A stretch of DNA of 64,000 bases, from positions 1,054,001-1,118,000 of the forward strand of contig JAPFFF010000017.1 of NCBI GenBank assembly GCA_039105265.1. Direction: 5' to 3'. The translations under genes and the position numbers were made by a program. Below are positions 1-11,203 of the stretch, piece by piece. A model generated the notes under the pieces. It saw only the letters and a list, made by a program, of their open reading frames with translations, was not told the DNA's origin and searched no databases. Position 1 is the first letter of the stretch. Each line of letters opens with the position of its first letter. The DNA comes from Tritrichomonas musculus (Eukaryota > Parabasalia > Tritrichomonadida > Tritrichomonadidae).

Positions 1-1488
1 ATTGGCCCTAAAGAGAACCGTTTTTTATATAATTTATTATTTGATGGATTAAATAAGTTTTGTTTAAATAAAAATGTTTTTGAAAATAAAGTTGTTTTAT
101 CAGATTTAGGTTCTCCTATCAAAAAGTTCTGTAAATTACATTCAAATATTCAATATTTTTGTCATCGTCATATTATACAAATATTTGGACCTAAATCATC
201 ATTAGGCATATGGGTTGCAAGGTTATTGAGATGCAAAACATATTTAATATATAAACAAGAAAAAGAATTTATTTTAGTTGAAATGGACGAATATAAAAAA
301 GATCCAAATTCACCTTTATTTGACGATACCGATCAAGATAATGAAAAAAAACAAAAATTAAAAGATTTTGAAATTATGTTAAAAGATATAGATGAAGTGG
401 AAAGAATGCCAAATAAAGAAGAAATTAAAAAAAGTGATTATTATATTGCTAATTGGGCAATATGGATTCGTTCTGACCACCATGTAGCTCGTTGTTCAAA
501 TCATTCGGAAGGTTTCCACGGAAATATCAATCAAAAATTGCCAGATTCCGGAACTCATTCATTTAAAACTGGTTTCACAACAATTGTAAATTATTTATTA
601 AATTATATAAATAATTACTCAGATATTTGTGGAAATTCTTTTCAAAATAAACATCAAAAAATGATTCAAAAAGTTATACAAATTCTTAGCAAGAGACCAG
701 ATAATTATTTAAAATGTTCAAAAGAAAATTGTGATTGTGGTGAAGATGATTTTGTTGAATCAATTTATGGAGTGAAACTTCCTTGCATACATACAATATT
801 AAATAATTTTTGCAAATCAGAAATATTTAATATTGTTAAAAATAGCAATGAAATTGATATTCAATATTTATTTGTTCAATCTCTCAAAAAGTTCCCCAAT
901 TATAAATTTGAAAAAAATCTTTTTAAATCAAATAGAAAAAATATAGATAGAATAATATCAATATACGAAGTTGAAAAGAATAGAAAGTTTGATAAGGAAT
1001 CATTGAATATATTAGGCTCTTTTATTAATGAGTTTCTTAATTGTTTTACATATGTTTTACCAAAATTCCCAAATATTAATCCAAATGATGCCAAATATTC
1101 TGGAAATCATTTTGATTTTCGAGCACTTGATGAAAAATTGGTTTTCAGAAAAAAGAAAGAAGAAAGTAACACAAGTCAAAAGAAAGAAAAATTAAAACTT
1201 GAAAATTTATACGACGAAGATGACAATTTTGATTCAATGATAAAAGACTGTAATGCTGACATCGAATTAATTAAGAAAAAATACTATGAAACGAAGGCTG
1301 AAATTAAAGGAATGTATCCTCAATTATCATATCATGATATCGAAAAAATATGTTTTTCTAATTTTGTCCGCTATGTTTTTGAAACTAGATGCGATAATTC
1401 AGGTGTCATATATTTTTTATCTAAATTCAAAATAGCAAGTTGGAAAAATGCAGATTTAGCTGTAGGTGGTAACAGATTTTTCTCTTAA
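1..1488 (+). CDS. MULE-type transposase, 5' end outside the window
   Basis: The frame is open from base 1 to a TAA at 1486-1488, giving 495 residues with the start missing. The N-terminal part has an Asp in a VVLSDLGSP context (about residue 35) followed by a CHRHI segment. NHSEGFHGNIN near residue 170 carries the likely catalytic Glu of a DDE fold. Further on, a CDC...LPCIH pattern near residues 243-263 matches the CxCx(n)CxH layout of a SWIM-type zinc finger, often found C-terminal in Mutator-like transposases. A Lys/Glu-rich helical tail follows. It would cut and paste its own DNA. It sits directly against the tandem array at 1487-3910, whose first unit begins at the stop codon. The family call rests on motif order; other DDE/SWIM transposases are possible. 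Confidence 0.6.
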   Translation: MGPKENRFLYNLLFDGLNKFCLNKNVFENKVVLSDLGSPIKKFCKLHSNIQYFCHRHIIQIFGPKSSLGIWVARLLRCKTYLIYKQEKEFILVEMDEYKKDPNSPLFDDTDQDNEKKQKLKDFEIMLKDIDEVERMPNKEEIKKSDYYIANWAIWIRSDHHVARCSNHSEGFHGNINQKLPDSGTHSFKTGFTTIVNYLLNYINNYSDICGNSFQNKHQKMIQKVIQILSKRPDNYLKCSKENCDCGEDDFVESIYGVKLPCIHTILNNFCKSEIFNIVKNSNEIDIQYLFVQSLKKFPNYKFEKNLFKSNRKNIDRIISIYEVEKNRKFDKESLNILGSFINEFLNCFTYVLPKFPNINPNDAKYSGNHFDFRALDEKLVFRKKKEESNTSQKKEKLKLENLYDEDDNFDSMIKDCNADIELIKKKYYETKAEIKGMYPQLSYHDIEKICFSNFVRYVFETRCDNSGVIYFLSKFKIASWKNADLAVGGNRFFS

Positions 1489-1545
1489 CAAATTTCTGAG
1501 AAGACTCAGAATATTTTAAATAAGCTTTATCAAAAAAAAAAAAAT

Positions 1546-1578
<33 letters not shown>

Positions 1579-3910
1579 CACAATAATATTAAATAATCAA
1601 TTTTGTTTGTTTTTTGTTTGTTTTATTTTCATCTTTTTATTGCCACCGTGGTCGTCCTATGGGCGGCAATGTCGTCAATTCCAGATCTTCCGGATGAAAT
1701 CGTGATATCTTTGTCCGGATGACGACTCGCCGCAGTTACAACCAGCTAGCTGCTAAGCATTGCTGATCGTGGTCTTGCTATGGGCGGCAATGTCGTCATT
1801 CCAGATCTTCCGGATGAAATCGCGATATCTTTGTCCGGATGACGACTCGCCGCAGTTACAACCAGCTAGCTGCTAAGCATTGCTGATCGTGGTCTTGCTA
1901 TGGGCGGCAATGTCGTCATTCCAGATCTTCCGGATGAAATCGCGATATCTTTGTCCGGATGACGACTCGCCGCAGTTACAACCAGCTAGCTGCTAAGCAT
2001 TACTGATCGTGATCATGCTATGGGCGGCAATGTCGTCATCTCGGTTTCTTTGATTGGTTTAGTTCTATAAAAATGGCGCTTTTTCATGGTTTTATCTTAG
2101 TGAACTTTTTCAAAACTTTACAAGAAAATTTTAGAACTTTATCTTTTAAAGAATTAGGTCTTTGCGTATGAGATAGATATTTCGCTGAATAATAAAGATT
2201 TTGGTCTTCTTCCATAAATATAAAAAGACCATAATTCTTTCAAAAAGTTATATATATTTATAAAAAAAAAAATTTAACAAATTTCTGAGAAGACTCAGAA
2301 TATTTTAAATAAGCTTTATCAAAATAAAAAAATTAAAAAATCGTAATAATAATATTAAATAATCAATTTTGTTTGTTTTTTGTTTGTTTTATTTTCATCT
2401 TTTTATTGCCACCGTGGTCGTCCTATGGGCGGCAATGTCGTCATTCCAGATCTTCCGGATGAAATCGTGATATCTTTGTCCGGATGACGACTCGCCGCAG
2501 TTACAACCAGCTAGCTGCTAAGCATTGCTGATCGTGGTCTTGCTATGGGCGGCAATGTCGTCATTCCAGATCTTCCGGATGAAATCGCGATATCTTTGTC
2601 CGGATGACGACTCGCCGCAGTTACAACCAGCTAGCTGCTAAGCATTGCTGATCGTGGTCTTGCTATGGGCGGCAATGTCGTCATTCCAGATCTTCCGGAT
2701 GAAATCGTGATATCTTTGTCCGGATGACGACTCGCCGCAGTTACAACCAGCTAGCTGCTAAGCATTGCTGATCGTGGTCTTGCTATGGGCGGCAATGTCG
2801 TCATTCCAGATCTTCCGGATGAAATCGTGATATCTTTGTCCGGATGACGACTCGCCGCAGTTACAACCAGCTAGCTGCTAAGCATTACTGATCGTGATCA
2901 TGCTATGGGCGGCAATGTCGTCATCTCGGTTTCTTTGATTGGTTTAGTTCTATAAAAATGGCGCTTTTTCATGGTTTTATCTTAGTGAACTTTTTCAAAA
3001 CTTTACAAGAAAATTTTAGAACTTTATCTTTTAAAGAATTAGGTCTTTGCGTATGAGATAGATATTTCGCTGAATAATAAAGATTTTGGTCTTCTTCCAT
3101 AAATATAAAAAGACCATAATTCTTTCAAAAAGTTATATATATTTATAAAAAAAAAAATTTAACAAATTTCTGAGAAGACTCAGAATATTTTAAATAAGCT
3201 TTATCAAAATAAAAAAATTAAAAAATCGTAATAATAATATTAAATAATCAATTTTGTTTGTTTTTTGTTTGTTTTATTTTCATCTTTTTATTGCCACCGT
3301 GGTCGTCCTATGGGCGGCAATGTCGTCATTCCAGATCTTCCGGATGAAATCGCGATATCTTTGTCCGGATGACGACTCGCCGCAGTTACAACCAGCCAGC
3401 TGCTAAGCATTGCTGATCGTGGTCTTGCTATGGGCGGCAATGTCGTCATTCCAGATCTTCCGGATGAAATCGTGATATCTTTGTCCGGATGACGACTCGC
3501 CGCAGTTACAACCAGCTAGCTGCTAAGCATTGCTGATCGTGGTCTTGCTATGGGCGGCAATGTCGTCATTCCAGATCTTCCGGATGAAATCGCGATATCT
3601 TTGTCCGGATGACGACTCGCCGCAGTTACAACCAGCTAGCTGCTAAGCATTGCTGATCGTGGTCTTGCTATGGGCGGCAATGTCGTCATTCCAGATCTTC
3701 CGGATGAAATCGCGATATCTTTGTCCGGATGACGACTCGCCGCAGTTACAACCAGCTAGCTGCTAAGCATTGCTGATCGTGGTCTTGCTATGGGCGGCAA
3801 TGTCGTCATCTCGGTTTCTTTGATTGGTTTAGTTCTATAAAAATGGCGCTTTTTCATGGTTTTATCTTAGTGAACTTTTTCAAAACTTTACAAGAAAATT
3901 TTAGAACTTT
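1487..3910. repeat. Two-level GC-rich tandem array (about 120-bp units inside 0.8-0.9-kb units)
   Basis: Three higher-order copies start with the same sequence (aacaaatttctgagaagact) at 1487, 2276 and 3161. Each has an A-rich leader, three or four near-identical 120-bp units (3, 4 and 4), and a tail with a tctataaaaatggcgc segment. The spacing is 789 and 885 bp; the difference is one 120-bp unit less some lost A-run. The 120-bp units are much richer in GC and CpG than their surroundings and differ mainly at a C/T position in aatcgYgatatc. The array begins at the stop codon of the MULE gene, so its leader doubles as that gene's 3' UTR. The third copy loses similarity at about 3911. Confidence 0.9.
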
Positions 3911-4721
3911 TTGTATGCCTTCTCAATTAACTCAAAAAGTCAGAATAACGAATTTTCCTCAGAAAAAAATGGTGTAACTTTTTCTATAGTTTGTCACTTC
4001 GCCTATTATTATGATATAATTATCATCATTTTTTTCGATTCATGTTCTAGGCTTTTAAAATATTTTTAAACATTTTTTTAAATTTTGGAATCGATATGAT
4101 TCAAATCCTATCAACAAAAAAATTTTGTCATACATTTACCAAAAAAAATCAGTTTAAATGATGGTAAAACCAAATATACATATTGTTATGAGTCTTTTTG
4201 CCTTAAATCCCCAGTGGATGGCAGAAAAAAATATAAAAATAGGAAATTTCCTTATTTTTGTGAGAACTCATTGAATTATATCATTGAAGTGAGAAACTAC
4301 CTCCTTAAAAAAAATTCATAAAGAACGTGATATGTTCGTGAATCTTGAATTCTTCATATAAGAATTATATATTTTATGAGATTTGGAAGGTTTTTAATTG
4401 AACATTATAATGTATTTGAAAATAATAAATATTATCAAAAAACTTTTCTGATATACAAAGCTTTAATCTTAAGTCACGTGAATTATTATAAATAAATAAT
4501 ATAGAAAAATGATTATTTAAAGTTATATCGTTATAAAATATAAATGCAATATGTTTTTTTTTTTTTTCTTAACTTTTTTACTTCATAAAGCATCAGTTTT
4601 GATATCTTTTAGTACTCTTATAGTTTTTTTATTTCCTTTTTTAATTCTTGCATTTCATTTGCAAAAAGAATCATTTTTTAATATCTTACCAAATATAAAT
4701 TCAAAAAGTTTTTTAATAGAA
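3911..4721. other. AT-rich spacer without a supportable gene
   Basis: This spacer follows the tandem array. It holds homopolymer-rich sequence and no reading frame with protein-like composition. The tail of the last array copy merges into it. Nothing further is recognised. Confidence 0.5.
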
Positions 4722-4732
4722 TGCAATTTTAC

Positions 4733-5028
4733 GGGCAATCGTTTTTGTTCCCAGACAAACCTAGTCAAATTTGTTCCCACTGGTCAATTATTGATTTTTT
4801 TTTTTTAAAAAAAAAGAGGAAAGATTTTATATTTTTCCATAATTTTCCCAGTGTCTCTACTGCCCCAAGCGGGCGTCGAGCGAAGCCGAGACCCCGCGGT
4901 CGGGGCAAAGACACTGGGAAAAATTTGGACCATAAAATCTTATCTATATTTTTTTTTTATAAGCTCAATTTAATTGACCAGTGGGAACAAATTTGACTAG
5001 GTTTGTCTGGGAACAAAAACGATTGCCC
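4733..5028. mobile_element. 296-bp foldback MITE with 9-bp target duplication (MULE-like)
   Basis: Perfect 58-bp terminal inverted repeats (4733-4790 and 4971-5028) start with gggcaatcg. The direct repeat caattttac flanks the element at 4724-4732 and 5029-5037. A 9-bp duplication is typical of Mutator-like elements. Inside, a second imperfect inverted layer (cccagtgtct/agacactggg) surrounds a GC-rich core with small hairpins such as ccccgcggtcgggg. There is no coding capacity, so it must have moved with a transposase made elsewhere. Perfect arms suggest a recent insertion. Confidence 0.85.
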
Positions 5029-5031
5029 CAA

Positions 5032-5264
5032 TTTTACACCTAAAATAATAATAAAAAATAAACACCTTAACGTTCTCCTCCTTGGTTTTTATGGTTTTGA
5101 TCGGAATAGATCGTTTTTCTCACAAATAAAACCCAAAAAATCATAAAAAACGTTTTTTGGTTTTTATTTGAATGCATTTTGATCGGAAATAATCGAAACG
5201 CATTCAAAAAAAATCAATAAAAACCAAGGAGGAGAACGCTAAGTTTTTTATTTTGGGTGTAAAA
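5032..5264. mobile_element. Foldback MITE whose left tip was hit by the 296-bp MITE
   Basis: Imperfect inverted repeats share ttttacacc at the tips and acgttctcctccttggtttt further in (left near 5073, right near 5220-5238). A second inner inverted pair contains gaatgcatttt and aaacgcattc. The ttttac tip lies inside the 9-bp duplication made by the neighbouring MITE, so this element was there first. I could not see its own target duplication. Confidence 0.65.
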
Positions 5265-5611
5265 AGGCATAAAAGTGTCTCTTGAATGAAGAATTTTTAA
5301 TGAAAAATTTTGACAACAAAACTTAAAAACCTTCAATAAAAATCAGTTTTGGATTTTAAATCTATGGAGGCTATTTTTGACATGCTTAATTACAGTTATA
5401 ACATTTATTTTAAAATATAATAATACCATTATGTTCATTATAATAATATTGATAAAAATCTTTTGACAATAATTATATTTTTTTTCTTAAAATCCTCAAA
5501 ACGTTGTTTGTAAATTATATAATCCTTTTATTTAGATGAAATTATAATACAATTACAAGATAAAAATTAATTTAATATTGAATCATTGCTTTCAATTTTA
5601 TAAAATCTAAA
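5265..5611. other. AT-rich upstream region of the membrane protein gene
   Basis: About 350 bases of AT-rich DNA lie between the MITE pair and the next start codon. A tcaatttt stretch some 20 bases before the ATG could serve as an initiator, but the match to the trichomonad TCA-type motif is weak. No other feature is seen. Confidence 0.35.
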
Positions 5612-6448
5612 ATGATTTGGCTTATTTTGTTACTTATATTAATTTCTGGATTAATTTACTTAACATACACTTCAAAGTGGATAGAAATTTTCGATATTTT
5701 CTTTAAAAAACAAACAATACAGACCATTCATACAACACGATCTCCTTCACCATCTCCTCGTGTGCCAAAACTTAGACGATTTCCTCAACCACAAACAAAT
5801 TCTAGAAGTCTTTTTCGAAATAATATCGTTTCTTCATCAACAATTTCCCAAAATAATTCTTACAGAAATAATTCAAATTTGAATTTAAACATGAATTCAT
5901 ATCCAAAGTTTATTAATACAAATCAAAATAATTCACCAACCCTATCGTGTCGAAATTATAATTGTGATAATCATACTATTTCACACAATATTCTCTACAA
6001 AAACAAAAATACAGTCGTACAATCTAATATTAATGAAAAATCAAAAGGCTTCCATTATTACTCTGTTGCTTATGAAGATTATAGTAATTTGCCTTCAGGC
6101 TACAAATTCATTCAAGAAAGATTAAAGACCAAAAACAACGTTTCAGATGATGAAATAGAAACAAAAAAAACTAATAAATCCAATGATAAAAGTCAAAATC
6201 GATATATTGATAATAATGATAAAAGAGAAGTCGAAGAAGAAAGACCACATCATAGAAGGCATAAAGTTAGAGTTCATAGAAGTTCTAGGAGTAGAAGTGA
6301 TGACAACAGTGAAAATAACAGAAATGAATACATTAGAAGAAATGACAGAAATAATGACGAAAATACGAGAGATGAAAGCCATAGAAGATCAGTTAGGACA
6401 AGACATAAGCTGAGAGTTAAAAGAGAATCTAATTATTCGAATGAGTAA
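5612..6448 (+). CDS. Membrane-anchored low-complexity protein, unknown
   Basis: The protein has 278 residues. Residues 1-20 (MIWLILLLILISGLIYLTYT) form one hydrophobic segment at the extreme N terminus, either a signal anchor or a signal peptide. A Ser/Pro/Asn-rich middle follows. The last 80 residues are strongly charged, with many RS, RR and DE runs and a repeated RHK(V/L)RV motif (HRRHKVRVHR and RTRHKLRVKR). A likely topology is one membrane helix with a long disordered polar tail. The ATG was chosen because the hydrophobic segment begins there and no in-frame ATG precedes it. I do not recognise the family. Confidence 0.65.
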   Translation: MIWLILLLILISGLIYLTYTSKWIEIFDIFFKKQTIQTIHTTRSPSPSPRVPKLRRFPQPQTNSRSLFRNNIVSSSTISQNNSYRNNSNLNLNMNSYPKFINTNQNNSPTLSCRNYNCDNHTISHNILYKNKNTVVQSNINEKSKGFHYYSVAYEDYSNLPSGYKFIQERLKTKNNVSDDEIETKKTNKSNDKSQNRYIDNNDKREVEEERPHHRRHKVRVHRSSRSRSDDNSENNRNEYIRRNDRNNDENTRDESHRRSVRTRHKLRVKRESNYSNE

Positions 6449-6616
6449 TTTTTCAGCTGAAACGTATGTTTTATTTAATTTATGTGTATTGAATTATTTT
6501 TATTTTCTTCATAATTTGTTATTAGTACTATCACATAAAGCAAATTATTAAGGATAAAGAAAATATTGTGTTTTTATTTAAAAAAATATAATAATATATA
6601 ATAAATTTTCATTGAT

Positions 6617-7219
6617 TCAACAGCAATAGTGCCTATTTGATTCTTGATTCTGATTTTGATCAGGATCAACAATATGTCCTGGTTGTTCTTCAGTTTGTGT
6701 ATTTTTAATTGATTCTTTATATTCAAAGGCGAGATTAACAATTTGAGTAAAGGCGTCATCAACTCCAGATCCATTATTTGCACACGTTTCAAAAAATTGA
6801 TGTCCAAGATTATTGGTATATTCAAGGGCTTCGTCTGATGAAACTTGCCTCGTTTCTTCAAGATCACTTTTATTGCCTGCGATCACTATTGGAATGTTAC
6901 CATTAAGCTCAAGGCATTTAATCCAATTTGGTATATGTTGCATTGTATCTTTTCTAGTTAAATCAAAGACGATAAGAGCACCTATTGAATTTTGCGAATA
7001 TATTGGCGCCATTGCTTGGAACCTTTCCTCACCCGCAGTATCCCAAATCTGAACTTTTTGTTCTTCGTCATTAATTTCTACTCTTTTCTCAAAATACCCA
7101 GCTCCGATTGTAGGATTTTGGTTTTCGTTAAATTGCCCTTTGATCCATTGCGTAATAAGGGAAGTCTTACCAACACCAGAATCTCCAAGAATAACAATTT
7201 TATTTTTTAATTCAGTCAT
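6617..7219 (-). CDS. Rab-family small GTPase
   Basis: This 200-residue protein has every guanine-nucleotide motif: P-loop GDSGVGKTS (residues 12-20), switch I PTIGAGYF, WDTAGEERF with the catalytic Gln/Glu-region, NKSD for guanine specificity, and ETCANN in place of the SAK motif. It ends in CC after a Gln/Asn-rich tail, the usual site for double geranylgeranylation. It would cycle between cytosol and a membrane and direct vesicle traffic. The PTIGAGY switch is closest to the Rab5/Rab21/Rab22 endosomal branch from memory, but the subfamily is not certain. It is convergent with the membrane protein gene upstream in the window. Confidence 0.93.
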   Translation of the reverse strand: MTELKNKIVILGDSGVGKTSLITQWIKGQFNENQNPTIGAGYFEKRVEINDEEQKVQIWDTAGEERFQAMAPIYSQNSIGALIVFDLTRKDTMQHIPNWIKCLELNGNIPIVIAGNKSDLEETRQVSSDEALEYTNNLGHQFFETCANNGSGVDDAFTQIVNLAFEYKESIKNTQTEEQPGHIVDPDQNQNQESNRHYCC

Positions 7220-7325
7220 TATGTCAATTTATATAATAAGATTTTTATTTTTCTAGTTGATTTTTATTATTTCTATTTTTTATTATCCACCCCAAAATTT
7301 CAATGAAATTTATAGAAAAGAGTTA

Positions 7326-7715
7326 CAGTAAGGTTTCAAAATTGGAAAACGTTTCAAAATAGGAAAATCGACTTTTTGAGAAAAAAATTTTCATTAATAA
7401 AAATGAAAGAAATAAAGAAATAGAGAGAAAATCTTGTTTAAACCTACCGTTTTAAGAAATAATATTTCCATGATTAAGTTTATCACACAGCTGTTTGTGA
7501 CATTATATTCATCAAATAGTGTTTTCCTATCTCTATATGAAAAAATGAGCATCATTCAAAAAGTGGATTTTCCATTTTCGCAACGCTATAAAGGAAAATC
7601 CAAATTTGAATTAAATTCGTTATTTTAACTTTTATTTTAAATTCATTTTAATCGTTTTCTATGAAAAAGTAGATTTTCCTCTTTTGAGACGTTTTTGAAT
7701 TTTACAACCTTACTG
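7326..7715. mobile_element. 390-bp Tc1/mariner-like MITE with TA target
   Basis: Terminal inverted repeats of about 55 bp begin cagtaagg on the left and end ccttactg on the right. The element is flanked on both sides by TA (7324-7325 and 7716-7717). A CAGT tip and TA duplication fit the Tc1/mariner superfamily. The arms have several mismatches, so it is not fresh. A 64-codon open frame inside spans both arms and is not a gene. Confidence 0.75.
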
Positions 7716-8074
7716 TAAATAACTCATTCATTGATAGTTTTAGAGAATATTCACAAATTTTAAAATATATCTAAGATTGTTTATTACATATTTATTATCT
7801 TAATTTTAGATTGATAAAAACAATTAAATAATAATATCAAAAATCAAATATATTTTCAATAAAATTATATTTTTATAATAGAGTATTATGGTTATTCAAA
7901 TTGAAATTCAATTATTTTGAATATTTTTTTGATCGTAAAATTTTTATAAAATTACAAAAGAATAGTAAAAAAAAACAATTTTGAAATCGGAATATATGGC
8001 AATTACATTATGAAATTAGGATTTTAAATGACTACTTGAATATATAGCAATTACAATATAAAACTAGTATATTG

Positions 8075-8401
8075 CGAACGGTTTCGCAAATATGCATAAT
8101 TAACAAATAAATGATCAGACTAAAATCATTTTTAATAATTTTAATAGTTAGTCCACTATCCAAAATAACATATTGAAAATTTTGGATAGTGGATTCCACT
8201 GTGGACCACAGTGGGCTAATTTGTGTAAATTTTCAATATTTTTTTATTACAGATTTAGCATTCAAACATTGGCATTCGATTCAAATTTGATCTTTTTGCT
8301 TTTCATTCTATCATATTTATTAAAAAGTTTACAAAGTTACGAATTTGAGAATTTTGTAAAGTTATCAAAAATGCATTCAAAATCATTTGCGAAACCGTTC
8401 G
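8075..8401. mobile_element. 327-bp MITE candidate with nested hairpins
   Basis: A perfect 17-bp inverted repeat, cgaacggtttcgcaaat and its complement, closes the segment. Inside are a tccactatcc...ggatagtgga hairpin (about 8151-8194) and the perfect 9+1+9 hairpin ccactgtggaccacagtgg at about 8196-8214. No clear target duplication is visible. It is non-coding. Confidence 0.55.
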
Positions 8402-8593
8402 TAAACTTTCGAAAATTAACATAAAAATATAACCATATTTCTTTGAAATATATCTGTTCGTTTATCATAAAATAAAGTATAAAATAAATAATTCATAAAT
8501 AAAACTGTTTTAATATATATTAATTTTAGTATACCTATAAGGAAAAATGCTATAAGGAAAAAACTAAAAGAGAATAGAGGAGGGTCAACGAAT

Positions 8594-11195
8594 AGAGGTA
8601 TTCATGTAGAGAAATTGACGAAATATTGTAATATTGATCATATTTTCTTTATTTTTATTTTGTAACTAAGAATGTACTTTAATGGATAAGAATTTTATAT
8701 TCCTATTTTTGAGATATTTCTATTTTTATTTTTCTGAATAAGAATCGTTTTATAATTGAGAGGCTATATAATTTTTTTTATATAAAAATTGATGAAATAT
8801 AAATATATATATAATTTTGTTTTATTTATTATTATGTATTTATATATTGATAACATATTAATACTTATATGTTTAAAAAATATTTATTTTCTAGAGATAC
8901 ACTTGTTTATATTTTTTTTATTTTTTATAAATTTTTAACTTTTTCAGTTATTATATTTTTAATATTGAAATAATAAACTTTTTTTATCCTAGTAGTATTT
9001 TTATTAAAACATTATTTTATTTTATATATATAATATATATTATATTTTATATACTATATAAATTTTATATTTAAGTTTTACATTATATATTAAATAGATA
9101 AATTAACAAAAAAAAATGAATAATTCAATTTAACGATGATTTTTAATTGAATTTCTAAAAAAATATGTTGGTTTGTATTGTGATTATTTTTTGGTTTTCA
9201 ATATATTAAATATTAAAGTTATTTTTATAATATAGTAATTAATAAATTTACTTTATAAAAAATATTTTTAATAATATTTTTAAGAAGATGAAGAAATTTA
9301 TATTTTTCAAGAATCACTTCACTATTAACTTCACTTCACCGAAAATAATCATCTCACGTCACTAAATAATAATAACGTACCAAAATACGATGAAAAATAA
9401 TTCAAAATAATGCAAAATATAAAATTACATTTTTCTTTAAAATGAGAGTATAAAGTAACTTATATACATAATAAAATTTATTTAAATATTTATAATTATT
9501 ATATTGTACAATCAGTATATAATTATTTCGTAAATCAATTGAGAAAAGAGGTATTCATGTGAAGTGAAAACTCGTTATTTGATTTTTTTATTTTTACTTT
9601 AATTGAATGAATATTTTATCTTATGAAAAAATATTAAGATTATTTACTTCTATATATCCAATACTGACATTTGCCATAATTGGTTTTAATGGATGTTGAG
9701 AATTTAAAAACAATTTAAAAAATAATGTTTCATCTATATCTCGAGTCAAATAATATATTTATGAATTATAAATCAATAATAATATTTTATATTTATTTAT
9801 AAAATATATTATCTGTTATATATCCAATTTATTAGCCATATATAAATTTAAATGCAAATTTACATCAAAAAATTAAGAAAATGACTTATTTCTCAATTGA
9901 TTTACGAAATAATTATATACTAATTGTACAATATAATAATAATAAATATATAAATAAATTTTATTATGTAAATAAGTTACTCTATACTCTCATTTTAAAG
10001 AAAAATGTAATTTTATATTTTGCATTATTTTGAATTATTTTTCATCGTATTTTGGTACGTTATTATTTTTTAGTGACGTGAGATGATTATTTTCGGTGAA
10101 GTGAAGTTAATAGTGAAGTGATTCTTGAAAAATATAAATTTCCTCATCTTCTTAAAAATATTATTAAAAATATTTTTTATAAAGTAAAATTATTAATTAC
10201 TATATTATAAAAATAACTTTAATATTTAATATATTGAAAACCAAAAAATAATCACAATACAAACCAACATATTTTTTTAGAAATTCAATTAAAAATCATC
10301 GTTTAATTGAATTTTTCATTTTTTTTTTGTTAATTTATCTATTTAATATATAATGTAAAACTTAAATATAAAATTTAAATAGTATATAAAATATAATATA
10401 TATTATATATATAAAATAAAATAATATATTAATAAAAATACTACTAGGATAAAAAATGTTTATTATTTCAATATAAAAAATATAATAACTGAAAAAGTTA
10501 AAAATTTATAAAAAATAAAAAAAATATAAACAAGTGTATCTCTAGAAAATAAATATTTTTTAAACATATAAGTATTATTATGTTATCAATATATATATAT
10601 TATAATAATTAATAAAACAAAATTATATATATATTTATATTTCATCAATTTTTATATAAAAAAAATTATATAGCCTCTCAATTATAAAACGATTCTTATT
10701 CAGAAAAATAAAAATAGAAATATCTCAAAAATAGGAGTATAAAATTCTTATCCATTAAAGTTCTTTCTTAGTTTCAAAATAAAAATAAAGAAAATATGAT
10801 CAATATTACAATATTTCGTCAATTTCTCTACATGAATACCTCTATTGAGAAATAAGTCATTTTCTAAATTTTTTAATGTAAATTTGCATTTAAATTTATA
10901 TATGGCTAATAAATTGGATATATAACTGATAATATATTTTATAAATAAAATATAAAATATCATTATTGATTTATAATTCATAAATATATTATTTGACTCG
11001 AGATATAGATGAAACTTTTTTTTTTAAATTGTTTTTAAATTCTCAACATCCATTAAAACCAATTATGGCAAATGTCAGTATTGGATATATAGAAGTAAAT
11101 AATCTTAATATTTTTTCATAAGATAAAATATTCATTCAATTAAAGTAAAAATAAAAAAATCAAATAACGAGTTTTCACTTCACATGAATACCTCT
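8594..11195. mobile_element. TIR element split by an inverted copy of itself (outer copy)
   Basis: The outer element consists of 8594-9546 and 10853-11195, together 1296 bp. Its tips are agaggtattcatgt and the complement. The direct repeat caacgaat flanks it at 8586-8593 and 11196-11203 (8 bp). It is extremely AT-rich with no open frame of protein-like composition, so it is non-autonomous. The interrupting segment is an inverted second copy of nearly the same length. An 8- to 9-bp duplication points to a MULE-like or hAT-like transposase acting in trans. Confidence 0.85.
9547..10843. mobile_element. Inner, inverted copy of the 1.3-kb TIR element
   Basis: This 1297-bp segment is the reverse complement of the outer element, including its agaggtattcatg tips. 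It is flanked by the 9-bp direct repeat attgagaaa (9538-9546 and 10844-10852), which is the target in the outer copy. The resulting order A-B-A'-B' creates inverted arms of about 950 bp. Few differences between copies are visible by eye, so the insertion looks recent. Confidence 0.88.
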
Positions 11196-11203
11196 CAACG
11201 AAT

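Noticed and set aside
1640-3820. CRISPR-like or rRNA spacer reading of the GC-rich array
   Set aside because: There are no unique spacers between 120-bp units, and no rRNA similarity was noticed.
4551-4996. Two frames across the 296-bp MITE
   Set aside because: They run through inverted repeats and T runs and have unnatural composition.
7434-8424. Short frames between 7.4 and 8.4 kb
   Set aside because: They lie within MITEs and depend on their inverted repeats.
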